DNA of 18,472 bases from CAYNRQ01 sp964399875. Lineage in GTDB: Archaea; Aenigmatarchaeota; Aenigmatarchaeia; QMZP01. The DNA lies in assembly GCA_964399875.1 (NCBI GenBank), contig CAYNRQ010000018.1:1-18472 (forward strand), given 5' to 3'. The translations under genes and the position numbers were made by a program. A model generated the notes under the pieces. That model worked only from the letters and a program-made list of their open reading frames with translations. It ran no database searches and had not been told where the DNA came from. Each line of letters starts with the position of its first letter. Position 1 is the stretch's first letter. Of this stretch, positions 11,001 to 17,800 are shown in pieces.

Positions 11001-13970
11001 TGTACAGTTGTATCCTGATAAGGAAACGCCCGAACCATATTCATCAATAAGCCTCGCCTGGTATATGTTATTTGTGTTTCTGACAATGGTCTGGTTTTCA
11101 GAGGGGCTTGCTATGCTCACATTCAAATGACCCTTAATCCTTGCAGTGAAGTTTGTCCAGTTAACCAACAAATAATAGGTCTCATTCACTGTGGTGTTCC
11201 ATATCTGACCCCCCACTGTATAACCACTATCAGGATTAAATGTTATGTTGCAGTAACCAGAATCATTTAAGGATGCCTGACTCCCTGAATCGTATCCAGA
11301 CCCGTTGTTCTGCGTGACCCAGAATGTGCAGTTCATCCCTGTCCAGTTATCATAATCTGTTGTATCGTTTATCATAACCTGCAGAATCAGTGTGGAATTC
11401 CCTGTAAGGCTTCTGTTCTCTCTGTAAACAACAGAGTTGTTTCCTGATATATGCGTAACAGTCACATTATGCCTTAGAACAGTTGGGCCTGTGAATTCTG
11501 ATGTGTTTGTGGCACTGTGAACAGGATAACCACTTGAATTGAAATCCTGGTATTCGAACTTGTACTTGTTTGCTCCGACCCAGGACCTCTCTGATGTCTT
11601 ATTGAAATACACGTACCCGCTGCCGGTTATATTTTCTGTACCCATGTTTACCCATGAATCAGAGAAATTGTAATAAAACCAAAGCGTTACGTTCACATTA
11701 TTGCCTTCTGTATCGTTTACATAAACAGAGAAATTGTAGCCCTGCCCCCAATAACCAGAGCTCGGGGTTACATTCTGGTCTGTGAGGTCTGGCTTCAGAT
11801 TAAAGGAACCACCTGCCTGATAGCTTACATTATCCATGGCTGTTATATTAGGCTGGGTGAAATTGAAATAATCTGTTATCCCATCACCATCTGTATCGTT
11901 CCTGCATCCGATAAAACCGAGCACAAGGCCAGAATCCATTGCAGGGCATGTGGTTGAAGGTGTTATATCATACCATGTTCCACCCCAGGAGACATTGAGG
12001 AAAACCCCACCCCTCACAACGCTGTCATTAATACTGACATTAGCACTTATGTTTCTGAACATCTCGCTTGCATTACTTGTTATTGTGAAGTTCTTTCTCC
12101 AATAGTTGTTATCAGTGCCTGATGTGTTATAAGGGGCGCTGACATGCATGAACACAGGAACATCACTTCTCATGTTATTGTCCCAGAGGAGGGTTGGTGC
12201 ATGGCCAGAGTTTGCATATACCACAAGGTTTTCATCTGTTATGTTGCAGTAGTTTGCCCCGTTAATAGTTGTATTTGAGTACGTAGAATTCTTAAGGCCA
12301 CAAACAGTGGCTGTGCTGTTTATTCTGATATATCTTATTTCAATATCAAGCGCGGGATTGGTATAGCTGATATTTATAGCTTCTGATATTATGGATTCAT
12401 TTACAGCCACTCCATAATTTCTGGACCATGAAGGATAAACACTTGTATTATCAATATTCGAGGAAGCATTGTAATCATAGGTTATGTTTAATTCAGATAT
12501 ATTGATTATTCCCTTACCACTGCTGCTTACATTAAAGGTAACATTGCATATATTATCCGGGCACAGAGTGTCATTATCCAAAAAGTTCTGTATTTCTTCT
12601 TCTAACCCATTAACCACAGCGCTTGTCCTCAGCCTCCTGTCACCCTGGCTGTAGTTCCAGCTGGCATTACCACCTACATAGATGGTTATATTGATTGGAA
12701 AGTTATCATAATTTAATTCGTATAGATTTCCATCCACATCAACAGCCAGCGTCTCATTTATATTATCTCCGGAATCCTCTGAAATGTTCCCTATGGCAAC
12801 ACCCCTCACATAACTGCTGGCAGCATATGATAAGATCAGCTGACCAGTGGAATTTATTATGTATATCCTGTTATCTGCATCCCCTCCACCTCCTGCAACA
12901 ACTATCTCATTGCCTGCATGCGAACTTACAACCTCTCCTATAGCCACATCATTACCTTCATCATCCAGTGTATAGTTCCAAACAGAGCTCCCGCTGGCAT
13001 TCAGCACATAAACCTTTCCTGATCCGCTCTCACCACCCACTGCTACTATCTCATTTCCTTGGTCAGAGGTTATGTTGCCTATTTCCACATTATTTATGTC
13101 ATACTCTGCTGTATAACTCCACACAGTACCCAGTGTTCTGTTAAGAACATAAACCTTGTCATCATCCCCTCTTGTTCCGGCAACAACTTCGTTCCCGTTA
13201 ATGAATGTATTAACATCTCCTATTGCAACAGCATAGGTATCATTACCCAGCGTTCTGCTGTCTACAAGATCCCCGCTTGAATTCAGAACATAAACAGATG
13301 TGCCTCCTGCTATTACCTCATTCCCAGGCTCTGAAGTCAGATTGCCTATTACAACACTCTTTGCCTGTCCTAGGGAATTATCCCACACAAGAGAACCGGA
13401 TGAATTCAGAACACTTACCCCACTGTTAGACCCTAAAACCAATTCATTTCCAGGGTCAGAAGTTATGTTCCCTATCTCTACATCAAACACATCATTATCA
13501 ACATCGTATCCCCATAAAAAGTTCATACCCCTGTCATAAACTCTTGTATTGTTGGCTGTTAAAATATAAGAAGAGATTACTATTTCATTTCCGGAATTGT
13601 CTGTTAAGTTTCCTATATCTACGCTCCAGTGATCAAGGGCAGCACCTGTATTAGTAATGTTAGCCAGTATCTTTCCTGTCAGATTCATGTTCATGTTTAT
13701 GGTATTTATGGTTGAGTTTTTTGGCAGTTCTATCCAGAAGGTGTAGTTGCCGCTTGTGTTATACTGGTATTCCTGGGTGTATGAGCTGTCATTAAACTGG
13801 TTCTGCTCGAATCTGAATAATGGATTGCTTAAATCCAAGTTAAAGGTTATCTGTTTGGTGTATGTCCCATTACCTGCCTTTACGTAAAAAACACTGGTAT
13901 ATGCCAGAATAACAATACCTACCAATAACAAAATCACAAGCCCATTTCTTTTTGCGCGCAAACTAATCAC
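5043..13970 (-). CDS. Giant membrane-spanning surface protein fused to a cytoplasmic HerA/FtsK-superfamily ATPase
   Basis: 2,975 residues. The start is GTG at 13970: an in-frame TAA lies directly upstream (13973-13971). Order: signal peptide (~1-32, RAKR then a hydrophobic core); seven propeller blades (~108-420); Ig-like and other beta domains (~425-1095); a DUF2341-like domain beginning WKQKFN (~1097-1205); a jelly-roll CBM-like domain (~1207-1351, from RNGGFESGD); many further Ig/CARDB-like repeats; a Pro/Gly linker (~2320-2340); a Cys motif (Cys2342, 2347, 2356, 2360); two Ig-like stalk domains; and one membrane helix (~2588-2608) followed by KRYLKWK. The cytoplasmic part is a HerA-type P-loop ATPase: Walker A GGATGSGKS (Lys2671), Walker B MMMIFDEVH (Asp2794, Glu2795), then REFRKWGIGLIMASQ with Arg2817/2820 and Gln2831. 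No HAS-barrel is evident in the ~55 residues before Walker A. An ectodomain dense in N-x-S/T joined to a motor is unusual; DNA or protein pumping is inferred. Confidence 0.92.
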   Translation of the reverse strand: MISLRAKRNGLVILLLVGIVILAYTSVFYVKAGNGTYTKQITFNLDLSNPLFRFEQNQFNDSSYTQEYQYNTSGNYTFWIELPKNSTINTINMNMNLTGKILANITNTGAALDHWSVDIGNLTDNSGNEIVISSYILTANNTRVYDRGMNFLWGYDVDNDVFDVEIGNITSDPGNELVLGSNSGVSVLNSSGSLVWDNSLGQAKSVVIGNLTSEPGNEVIAGGTSVYVLNSSGDLVDSRTLGNDTYAVAIGDVNTFINGNEVVAGTRGDDDKVYVLNRTLGTVWSYTAEYDINNVEIGNITSDQGNEIVAVGGESGSGKVYVLNASGSSVWNYTLDDEGNDVAIGEVVSSHAGNEIVVAGGGGDADNRIYIINSTGQLILSYAASSYVRGVAIGNISEDSGDNINETLAVDVDGNLYELNYDNFPINITIYVGGNASWNYSQGDRRLRTSAVVNGLEEEIQNFLDNDTLCPDNICNVTFNVSSSGKGIINISELNITYDYNASSNIDNTSVYPSWSRNYGVAVNESIISEAINISYTNPALDIEIRYIRINSTATVCGLKNSTYSNTTINGANYCNITDENLVVYANSGHAPTLLWDNNMRSDVPVFMHVSAPYNTSGTDNNYWRKNFTITSNASEMFRNISANVSINDSVVRGGVFLNVSWGGTWYDITPSTTCPAMDSGLVLGFIGCRNDTDGDGITDYFNFTQPNITAMDNVSYQAGGSFNLKPDLTDQNVTPSSGYWGQGYNFSVYVNDTEGNNVNVTLWFYYNFSDSWVNMGTENITGSGYVYFNKTSERSWVGANKYKFEYQDFNSSGYPVHSATNTSEFTGPTVLRHNVTVTHISGNNSVVYRENRSLTGNSTLILQVMINDTTDYDNWTGMNCTFWVTQNNGSGYDSGSQASLNDSGYCNITFNPDSGYTVGGQIWNTTVNETYYLLVNWTNFTARIKGHLNVSIASPSENQTIVRNTNNIYQARLIDEYGSGVSLSGYNCTWYFNGSDNMGENQTNSTGYCILNWTADCTYQNLGLYYLNVTLNGTQPAYYTILGNVSSISVALIDNSSAVIDLPSAGTFFNKNQNVSLNSSVNDSCSSCSSNQYNITWFGIWKQKFNITFNETLGINRTNEVITLKGSELSDEDVNLSAWKINSTRIICEGQNVSAQINNNSADEYIAAESEIIFLLNLSANQTKTCEFYFDTENVFANTSIHFIRNGGFESGDSSNWSVSGPTQIISGGAANGTYSYRVGNYSNSVGQINQTFNLTSSYLHMWLNVSHEDEGTVLVTLYNGTYYVLEKFGNDTYDYSGFENHTGWIERNYNVSNFTGQMVTLIITANASTVDPTNDQSEVYVDSVCMSDSSGTCVSYDPGSRTDLRVISKTIIGSEQNSTWTVPVDQDVGPQTILAKMNGSYYITSKNTTDVYIYGWSNVSNISFSPVVAGECINYTCLVNASINLYCLVLDANTSEGIYNYSVFFYRNGTEIGNATTNQSGWASYLWINSTSVEGSHEIKCNISDSMATYYNITQNNSMNVNISFSANDTTGNLTITPMHLEANNLTKTNNVSVTFNLTINNTGNDIMYGIYILVYNKTNFTSSYEACKSLGSLQTCDGNLSFDITRFADLGNTSINVSLRWSNPVGVFENETVTINVINNTILNAAEDAINITLAFGGTASQNITIEAFGNTELNSVNLSKTGGDSATVGGWINFSQNDFAVSRFGNTTVSVGISVPDNSSNMGEYSVYILANDTGSDCSGAYENCTDYILLNINVTDQDWSVSPVSDNTITAGINTNNLGYFSLINITNRETYNLTINFTLTSNGTQFFNTTFIFNNTVTPLPASDPLNITNRSYGYLNVTYNISNATLSDVGLYYMNISIQNMNSSGVPAYFNLTRWLEISQLEIVIIYPNASSPATNINVSDTIQITANATYNGNPLTENMTFYAEVGGVHCPVTSNTTSGDLWHINCTAPEIPGNRINNTLLLSGNYTTQNMVFNATQADSVVYRDVTPPRINSIDLFVNGTSSLTADNDPNINYYTENVTNITVNVNVTDNYNVSNVWINVTDPDGNSARINLTNSGGDIWTGNYTNPRIIGDYRINVYANDSNSLQNSTENETMGWFDIYTEIEFIGNFTDADGNAFSANLTFYKPGTSWNITGNSSSGSYNFTIHNRSYDIVVEVFDYAVRLYNVNITASAENMFNTTNPGNITNAIRFDNFPNRSAPDISNIDLPDTAENILMAFVISAPYLSYSSAIINVTYTDALTAGTFEEPDLRIFYCTNWNYGSRTCSGGDFDRFNNENDIPNVTANTFSFAANPGTAYAIAESCYPNTCGESPPSNPPGGGYVPSGGGGTTTYVCGNGRCESGENALNCPEDCGTTSPDGEESFDVRTTMIEVRIFPGQNKSYPLWVTNNMNKVKHFTISVEGSAQDFITFRDNALIVAANDTESTDILIKTQENSTLGTYTGNIVVRTDAGTRKIPVTIIITQAGEIGLDLVVEARTRQVEPAGILQFHISMYNTGRMAEFDTNLTYIVSNIETGKNTTIGNETVNVKTTRSFTKNINLAEFNLSLGHYALEVVAVYEGGSTISTDSFEVVAAFWTPERVTIVIIIILIIAGIIAGYYTWKRYLKWKMTKARYVFPLDYKKLPKKTDESFWIGKVAETDINTYFNSRDVMTHILIGGATGSGKSVTASIFAEEALKRNIPVIVFDPTAQWTGFVRPCRDKNLLKFYSKFGMRLEEARPFKGIIVEVTNPNIKIDFRKLMKPGEITVFTLNKLKPDQYDDAVINIIDTMFGIPWEESTELKMMMIFDEVHRLLEKYGGKGGYIALEKATREFRKWGIGLIMASQVSSDFKEAIMGNVLTEIQLNTKSLNDIKKVAKKYGEIYSSRITHESVGVGMIQNPKYNKGKPYFVNFRPTLHSPHKISETEMGMYKKYSIIVDKIESKILSLKRRGVDTTDLELEIGLVKDKLKEGRFRMVEIYVNLLKKKLKI
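12708..13645 (-). repeat. Seven beta-propeller blade repeats (degenerate FG-GAP/PQQ-like)
   Basis: The conserved core is I-G-[ND]-x-x followed by G-N-E-[IVL]-V, then [VI]Y-[VI]-[LI]-N-x-[ST]-G and an aromatic strand. On the plus strand the IG codons fall near 13610, 13470, 13340, 13217, 13076, 12935 and 12787, a spacing of roughly 120-150 bases. Seven copies match a closed seven-bladed propeller. The Asp-rich calcium loop of canonical FG-GAP repeats is not present. Confidence 0.8.
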
Positions 13971-14035
13971 TTAGTTTAATTAACAATTATATATTGGTTA
14001 TTTGGGTTAATATAATAACTTATAAATTCGCTAAC
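13971..14035 (-). promoter_or_regulatory. Candidate promoter region of the giant HerA-fusion operon
   Basis: Two TATA-like boxes read on the minus strand: AATTTATAAG (14028-14019) and AATATATAAT (13995-13986). The first would place transcription start near 13998 with a leader of about 27 bases. The second is about 20 bases from the GTG, too close for a standard leaderless start. No Shine-Dalgarno is visible before the GTG. Which box is used cannot be decided from sequence. Confidence 0.4.
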
Positions 14036-14041
14036 TGAAAA

Positions 14042-14107
14042 TCAACAGTTAATCAGCATGCCTGCGCAGCCGCTGAAATAGCGCTGCTGGTCTGGTATGT
14101 CTGTTGA
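14042..14107 (-). other. Imperfect 66-nt hairpin between the Yip1 and giant genes (terminator or leader element)
   Basis: Three nested stems are visible. Outer: TCAACAG (14042-14048) with CTGTTGA (14101-14107). Middle: GCATGCC-type pairing (14056-14062 with 14094-14100, including G-U pairs). Inner: GCAGC plus GCT (14066-14074, one bulged C) with AGCGCTGC (14080-14087) around a GAAAT loop. On the minus strand the hairpin lies 55 bases after the Yip1 stop and runs straight into TTTT (14040-14037), before the TATA-like boxes of the giant gene. A terminator for Yip1 is the simplest reading; a small RNA or leader element is possible. Confidence 0.45.
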
Positions 14108-14162
14108 ACAGTATATCCATCTGCCAATTCACAACACATTCACACAAACAAGACAAATCACA

Positions 14163-14753
14163 TCATGGTGCAAGGTTTAATAATAAGATTATTTTTGGGA
14201 ACGGAAACAGATTATTCCAGAACATCTGCGGCAGGAAACCAAGTATAATCGAAGCAACAAAAACAACCATAGTGAATGCGACAACAATTCCCAACGCTTT
14301 TTCTGCTGAGATATTATGCAGAACTGACAATCCAATTACCTGCAGGCCAATGGACCATATTAATGTCACAACCGTATAAATAAAAACAACAACCTGTCCA
14401 AGAATTCCAAGATGAGCGGTTATCAGGAGAAAGCTAAACACACAAACAGGTGCAATGGAATATGCCAGTGCCTTGAATGTCTGTATAAAAATGGCTTCTT
14501 TAACAAACAAGGACAAGATAATATGAAAGATAGCCCCTCCAATAAAAACAGTGACCAGGGATATAACAAAGAAAAAGAACCCAATCAGATTATATTCAAC
14601 AAAAAGACCAAAAAATGTTGCAATGAATGACCATGTCATGAAAAAATTATATGAAAAGTAAAATCTTTCTTCCAATTTCACTTTGTTAAAAAAAGCAGTT
14701 GGAGAAAATAACAGCATTCTGGCTTCCTTGAATATGTTCATACTTCCGCTCAT
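14163..14753 (-). CDS. Yip1-family integral membrane protein
   Basis: This 196-residue protein begins at ATG 14753; an upstream TTG (14759) and a downstream ATG (14741) are alternative starts. The pattern fits archaeal Yip1-domain proteins: a short amphipathic N-terminus with SPTAFFNKV, then five hydrophobic segments at about residues 32-52, 57-84, 92-117, 121-143 and 153-174. It has the family-typical GGAIFHIILSLF, FKALAYSIAP and IIGL-like/HNISAEKAL stretches. The stop is TGA. It is divergent from the OB-tail surface protein and upstream of the giant gene in the same direction, but a hairpin and possible new promoter separate it from the giant gene. Yip1 proteins act in membrane trafficking in eukaryotes; their archaeal role is not established. 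Membership of the surface apparatus is suggested only by position. Confidence 0.85.
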   Translation of the reverse strand: MSGSMNIFKEARMLLFSPTAFFNKVKLEERFYFSYNFFMTWSFIATFFGLFVEYNLIGFFFFVISLVTVFIGGAIFHIILSLFVKEAIFIQTFKALAYSIAPVCVFSFLLITAHLGILGQVVVFIYTVVTLIWSIGLQVIGLSVLHNISAEKALGIVVAFTMVVFVASIILGFLPQMFWNNLFPFPKIILLLNLAP

Positions 14754-14812
14754 ATACAATATTTATTTAGTATATTAAAACTTTATCTGCCTAGAAAAAC
14801 AAATAATTCAAC
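14754..14812. promoter_or_regulatory. Divergent promoter region between Yip1 and the OB-tail surface protein
   Basis: Only 59 bases separate the two start codons and no Shine-Dalgarno is seen before either, which suggests leaderless transcripts. On the minus strand TTTTAATA (14780-14773) is centred about 24-27 bases before ATG 14753. On the plus strand ACTTTATC (14780-14787) is centred about 28 bases before ATG 14813, though it is a weak TATA match. The two boxes abut, so the genes may compete for or share the initiation machinery. Confidence 0.5.
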
Positions 14813-17800
14813 ATGAGAAAATTGGTTGGATATTTTTTTTCAGTATTATTTATATTCCTAATAATGCCAGCCTTTGTTTCTGCCAACTGGCCATCAACCC
14901 ATCTAACAGAAAATGCAGAGGCTTTTTTTTATCCCAACGGTAGCTTGATAACAAACATATCAGGCACAGGATATGTAGAGGTCGATGTAGGTAATATACA
15001 GGATGCCCTACAGTATATAAGAATAAACCTTTCAGGAACAGGGAACACCAATCTTGTTTCACCAACATGCTTCAGGAGCACTGCTATATCTGAAACATAT
15101 GGAGACAGAACAAGAATATTCGTCAACACAACCACAAATTCAGCGGATTTCACCTATTCCATAACCAATCAGTCAGTATTGACCATCATATACCTTTCCC
15201 TCAACTACACCAATTCACTTGGAGGCATTGACCTTGTTTCTGATTCCGAGAACACAATCAACTTTAACCTTAGCATGAATTCAACCAAGGACATTGCTGA
15301 TGTGGATTTTTATATCAGAGCAGCAGTCAATACGCTGGGCCTGAATGATTCCATCATTCTGACAGACATATCCTCTTCAAAAGGCTCTGCAGTACTATCG
15401 GATTCTGATTCAGATGGACAGTCTGACACAATTTACTGGAATGGGAATCTCAACAAATGGGAGCCCGTCCATATAACCTTTGTGGGAATAACCCAGGGAA
15501 ACCAGAATTTTGATTATAATAATCTATATGTGGATATAGGTGCAGGCAGGGAAACATCACTAACCAAAAGTTTTGACGGCAGTGTATTCACAGGCATTGG
15601 TTTCTCTGACAGGTTTTCCAGAGGCGATGTAAGACAAGGAGTGGAGATGCTTATGACAGACCCTGTTGTGGTGAGGGGTTTTTTAAGAAACATGGCAAGC
15701 TTTTTGAATTATACCATACACAGCTGGGCAATATACAGGATTGATGATCTGAACAACCCCATTCTGAACTCAACAGGCGATAAAACCATAGCGCCAGGAC
15801 AAACATCTTATACAAATTGGTACAACAAAACTACCCCGGGAAAGGACTTTTACACAGTGGCATTTGATTGGGAGGTCGAATGGAATGAATCTGCCACCAC
15901 ATTTAACAGTTCCACAAAAAGCATATTGGATCTGCCTAATCTTTATGTCATGGACATAAACCCGTACAATGATATAATAACAATAATCTCAAACACAGTG
16001 TCAGGCAGGGAAGTCAGCATCCAGGAGTCATTCAAGCACATAGGCCATGCATCACTGGAATCAAACAACATAACTGCTGTTCTCGTTCCCCCGTCTGGAT
16101 TCAGTGTTTCAACAAGCAGCGTAAGGGTTTTTTATTCAAATGAGAGCATAGGAGGAGAAAGATATGATATCACTGGTCACGCAAGTATAACATTGAATGG
16201 CAGCAATGTGACAGTAAGTATTTTTAACCTTACAAATGCGACAGGAAAAACCCTGGGAAAAAACGAGGATATAATAATAACTCATGATGAATCAGGCCCT
16301 ACAAGCACCATCACACTGCCATACAACTTTACAACATACTTCACAGCACATACACTTTCAGGAACACCTGCTACAAAGATATTTGAAAAGGGAACATATA
16401 TTCCTGGCGTGGTTCCAGTAACACCACAACCACCAGGCGGTGGCGGACCAGGCATTATTGTGCGATATGCAGACCTTTCAAAAGAAAGTGCTGAAATAAG
16501 GCTTATTGATAACAATACAGCTGAAATAAAAACAGTTGTGGGTGTTTATGACACAGGAACAGCAGGAATAAGGAATATTACTGGAATGATATTCATACCA
16601 GACAACTCTGAGTTTGTACCCACAAGCATAAGATTAAGGGTTTATGACAGTGATAAGGGAAAATGGGTGGATCTTATCAAGGACGTCGATTATATCTTGA
16701 ATGATGAAGGTGTCAGGGCCTTGGTAGACAGGATGTACAGGACGTATTCAATAACAAGAAAAGAAGGGAGATTTGATTACTACAACAATGATTTAATTGA
16801 ATTAACATACAGGGTAAGGCTGCCGTTCGGCACGCATGAACTGCTTACCAGGTTCTCTGGATATGATTCTTACAGGCGCAGATACGTATCAGAGGATATT
16901 TACCTGCAGATAAGGGTTTATGAGAGAGTGATACTAGATAAACTTAATATAACAGAAGGCAATTTTGAACAGATAAGGGCCTATGTTGGCAGGTCTGTGG
17001 GATGGACGAAAAAGATTTCTGTTTACAATCCATCCCTGTCTATAAGAGAGAAAACATTCGAGATCGAGATATTTAACGATACATTGAATGCATACCTTAG
17101 AAAAGGCAGCAACAAGACCAGGCTGGATATGAGAAAAAACGGCATATCCTATGTGACATGGTCAGACAGCTTCAGACCTCAGGAGAAAAAAACCTATTAT
17201 ATTGAGGTAAGAACCCCACCTGTCTTGGCTGTGGAAGATAATATGGATGTCATTGGTTTTGAAGGGGATATTGCCTTGTTTATGCTTAATACAACGCTTC
17301 ACAATATGGGCGAGGAGGACTATACAAAGATATTCTTTAATCTCTCTATTGATCCAGAAAAAATAATAAGCGTAGATGATGAGAATGGGCATCTTAACTA
17401 CACTGATACCGGAACAGGAGATATCTATATCAACATACCTTTTATAGGAAAGGGATCAGAAAAGAAGATCACGGTTGTATACTCTGAGACTCCTCCGGTA
17501 ATTGTGATAAAACCTGACAAAAAGAACTACGCATCCACTGACTCCTTTGTAAACCTTACAACTATAATCATACCGAGCGAGTTAATGCACAGCATGAACC
17601 TGGAGATAGAGGTTATAAGCAAAACCCCTGTTATGACCACAGTCTACATAAACCTGATATCTCTTGGAACCCTGACACCAGGAAAAGTGACAAGGGTATA
17701 TGATCACTTCAGGCTTCCGTCATCTCCGCCCGGAGAATATATAGTAAGGGCAAGACTAAGGAAGGATTTCTGGGAAGTGCTGCAGGATACAGAAGTATTT

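Noticed and set aside
12708..13645. Canonical calcium-binding FG-GAP (integrin-type) repeats
   Set aside because: The Asp-x-Asp-x-Asp-Gly loop is missing in all seven blades, so only a degenerate or PQQ-like propeller is claimed.
14042..14107. tRNA-like gene
   Set aside because: The stems nest as one long hairpin; no cloverleaf, T-loop or anticodon arm can be drawn.
14104..14379. 91-codon plus-strand frame
   Set aside because: Mostly antisense to the Yip1 gene, low complexity, and begins inside the hairpin element.
14754..14759. TTG start two codons upstream for the Yip1 gene
   Set aside because: An ATG follows two codons later and fits the promoter spacing better.
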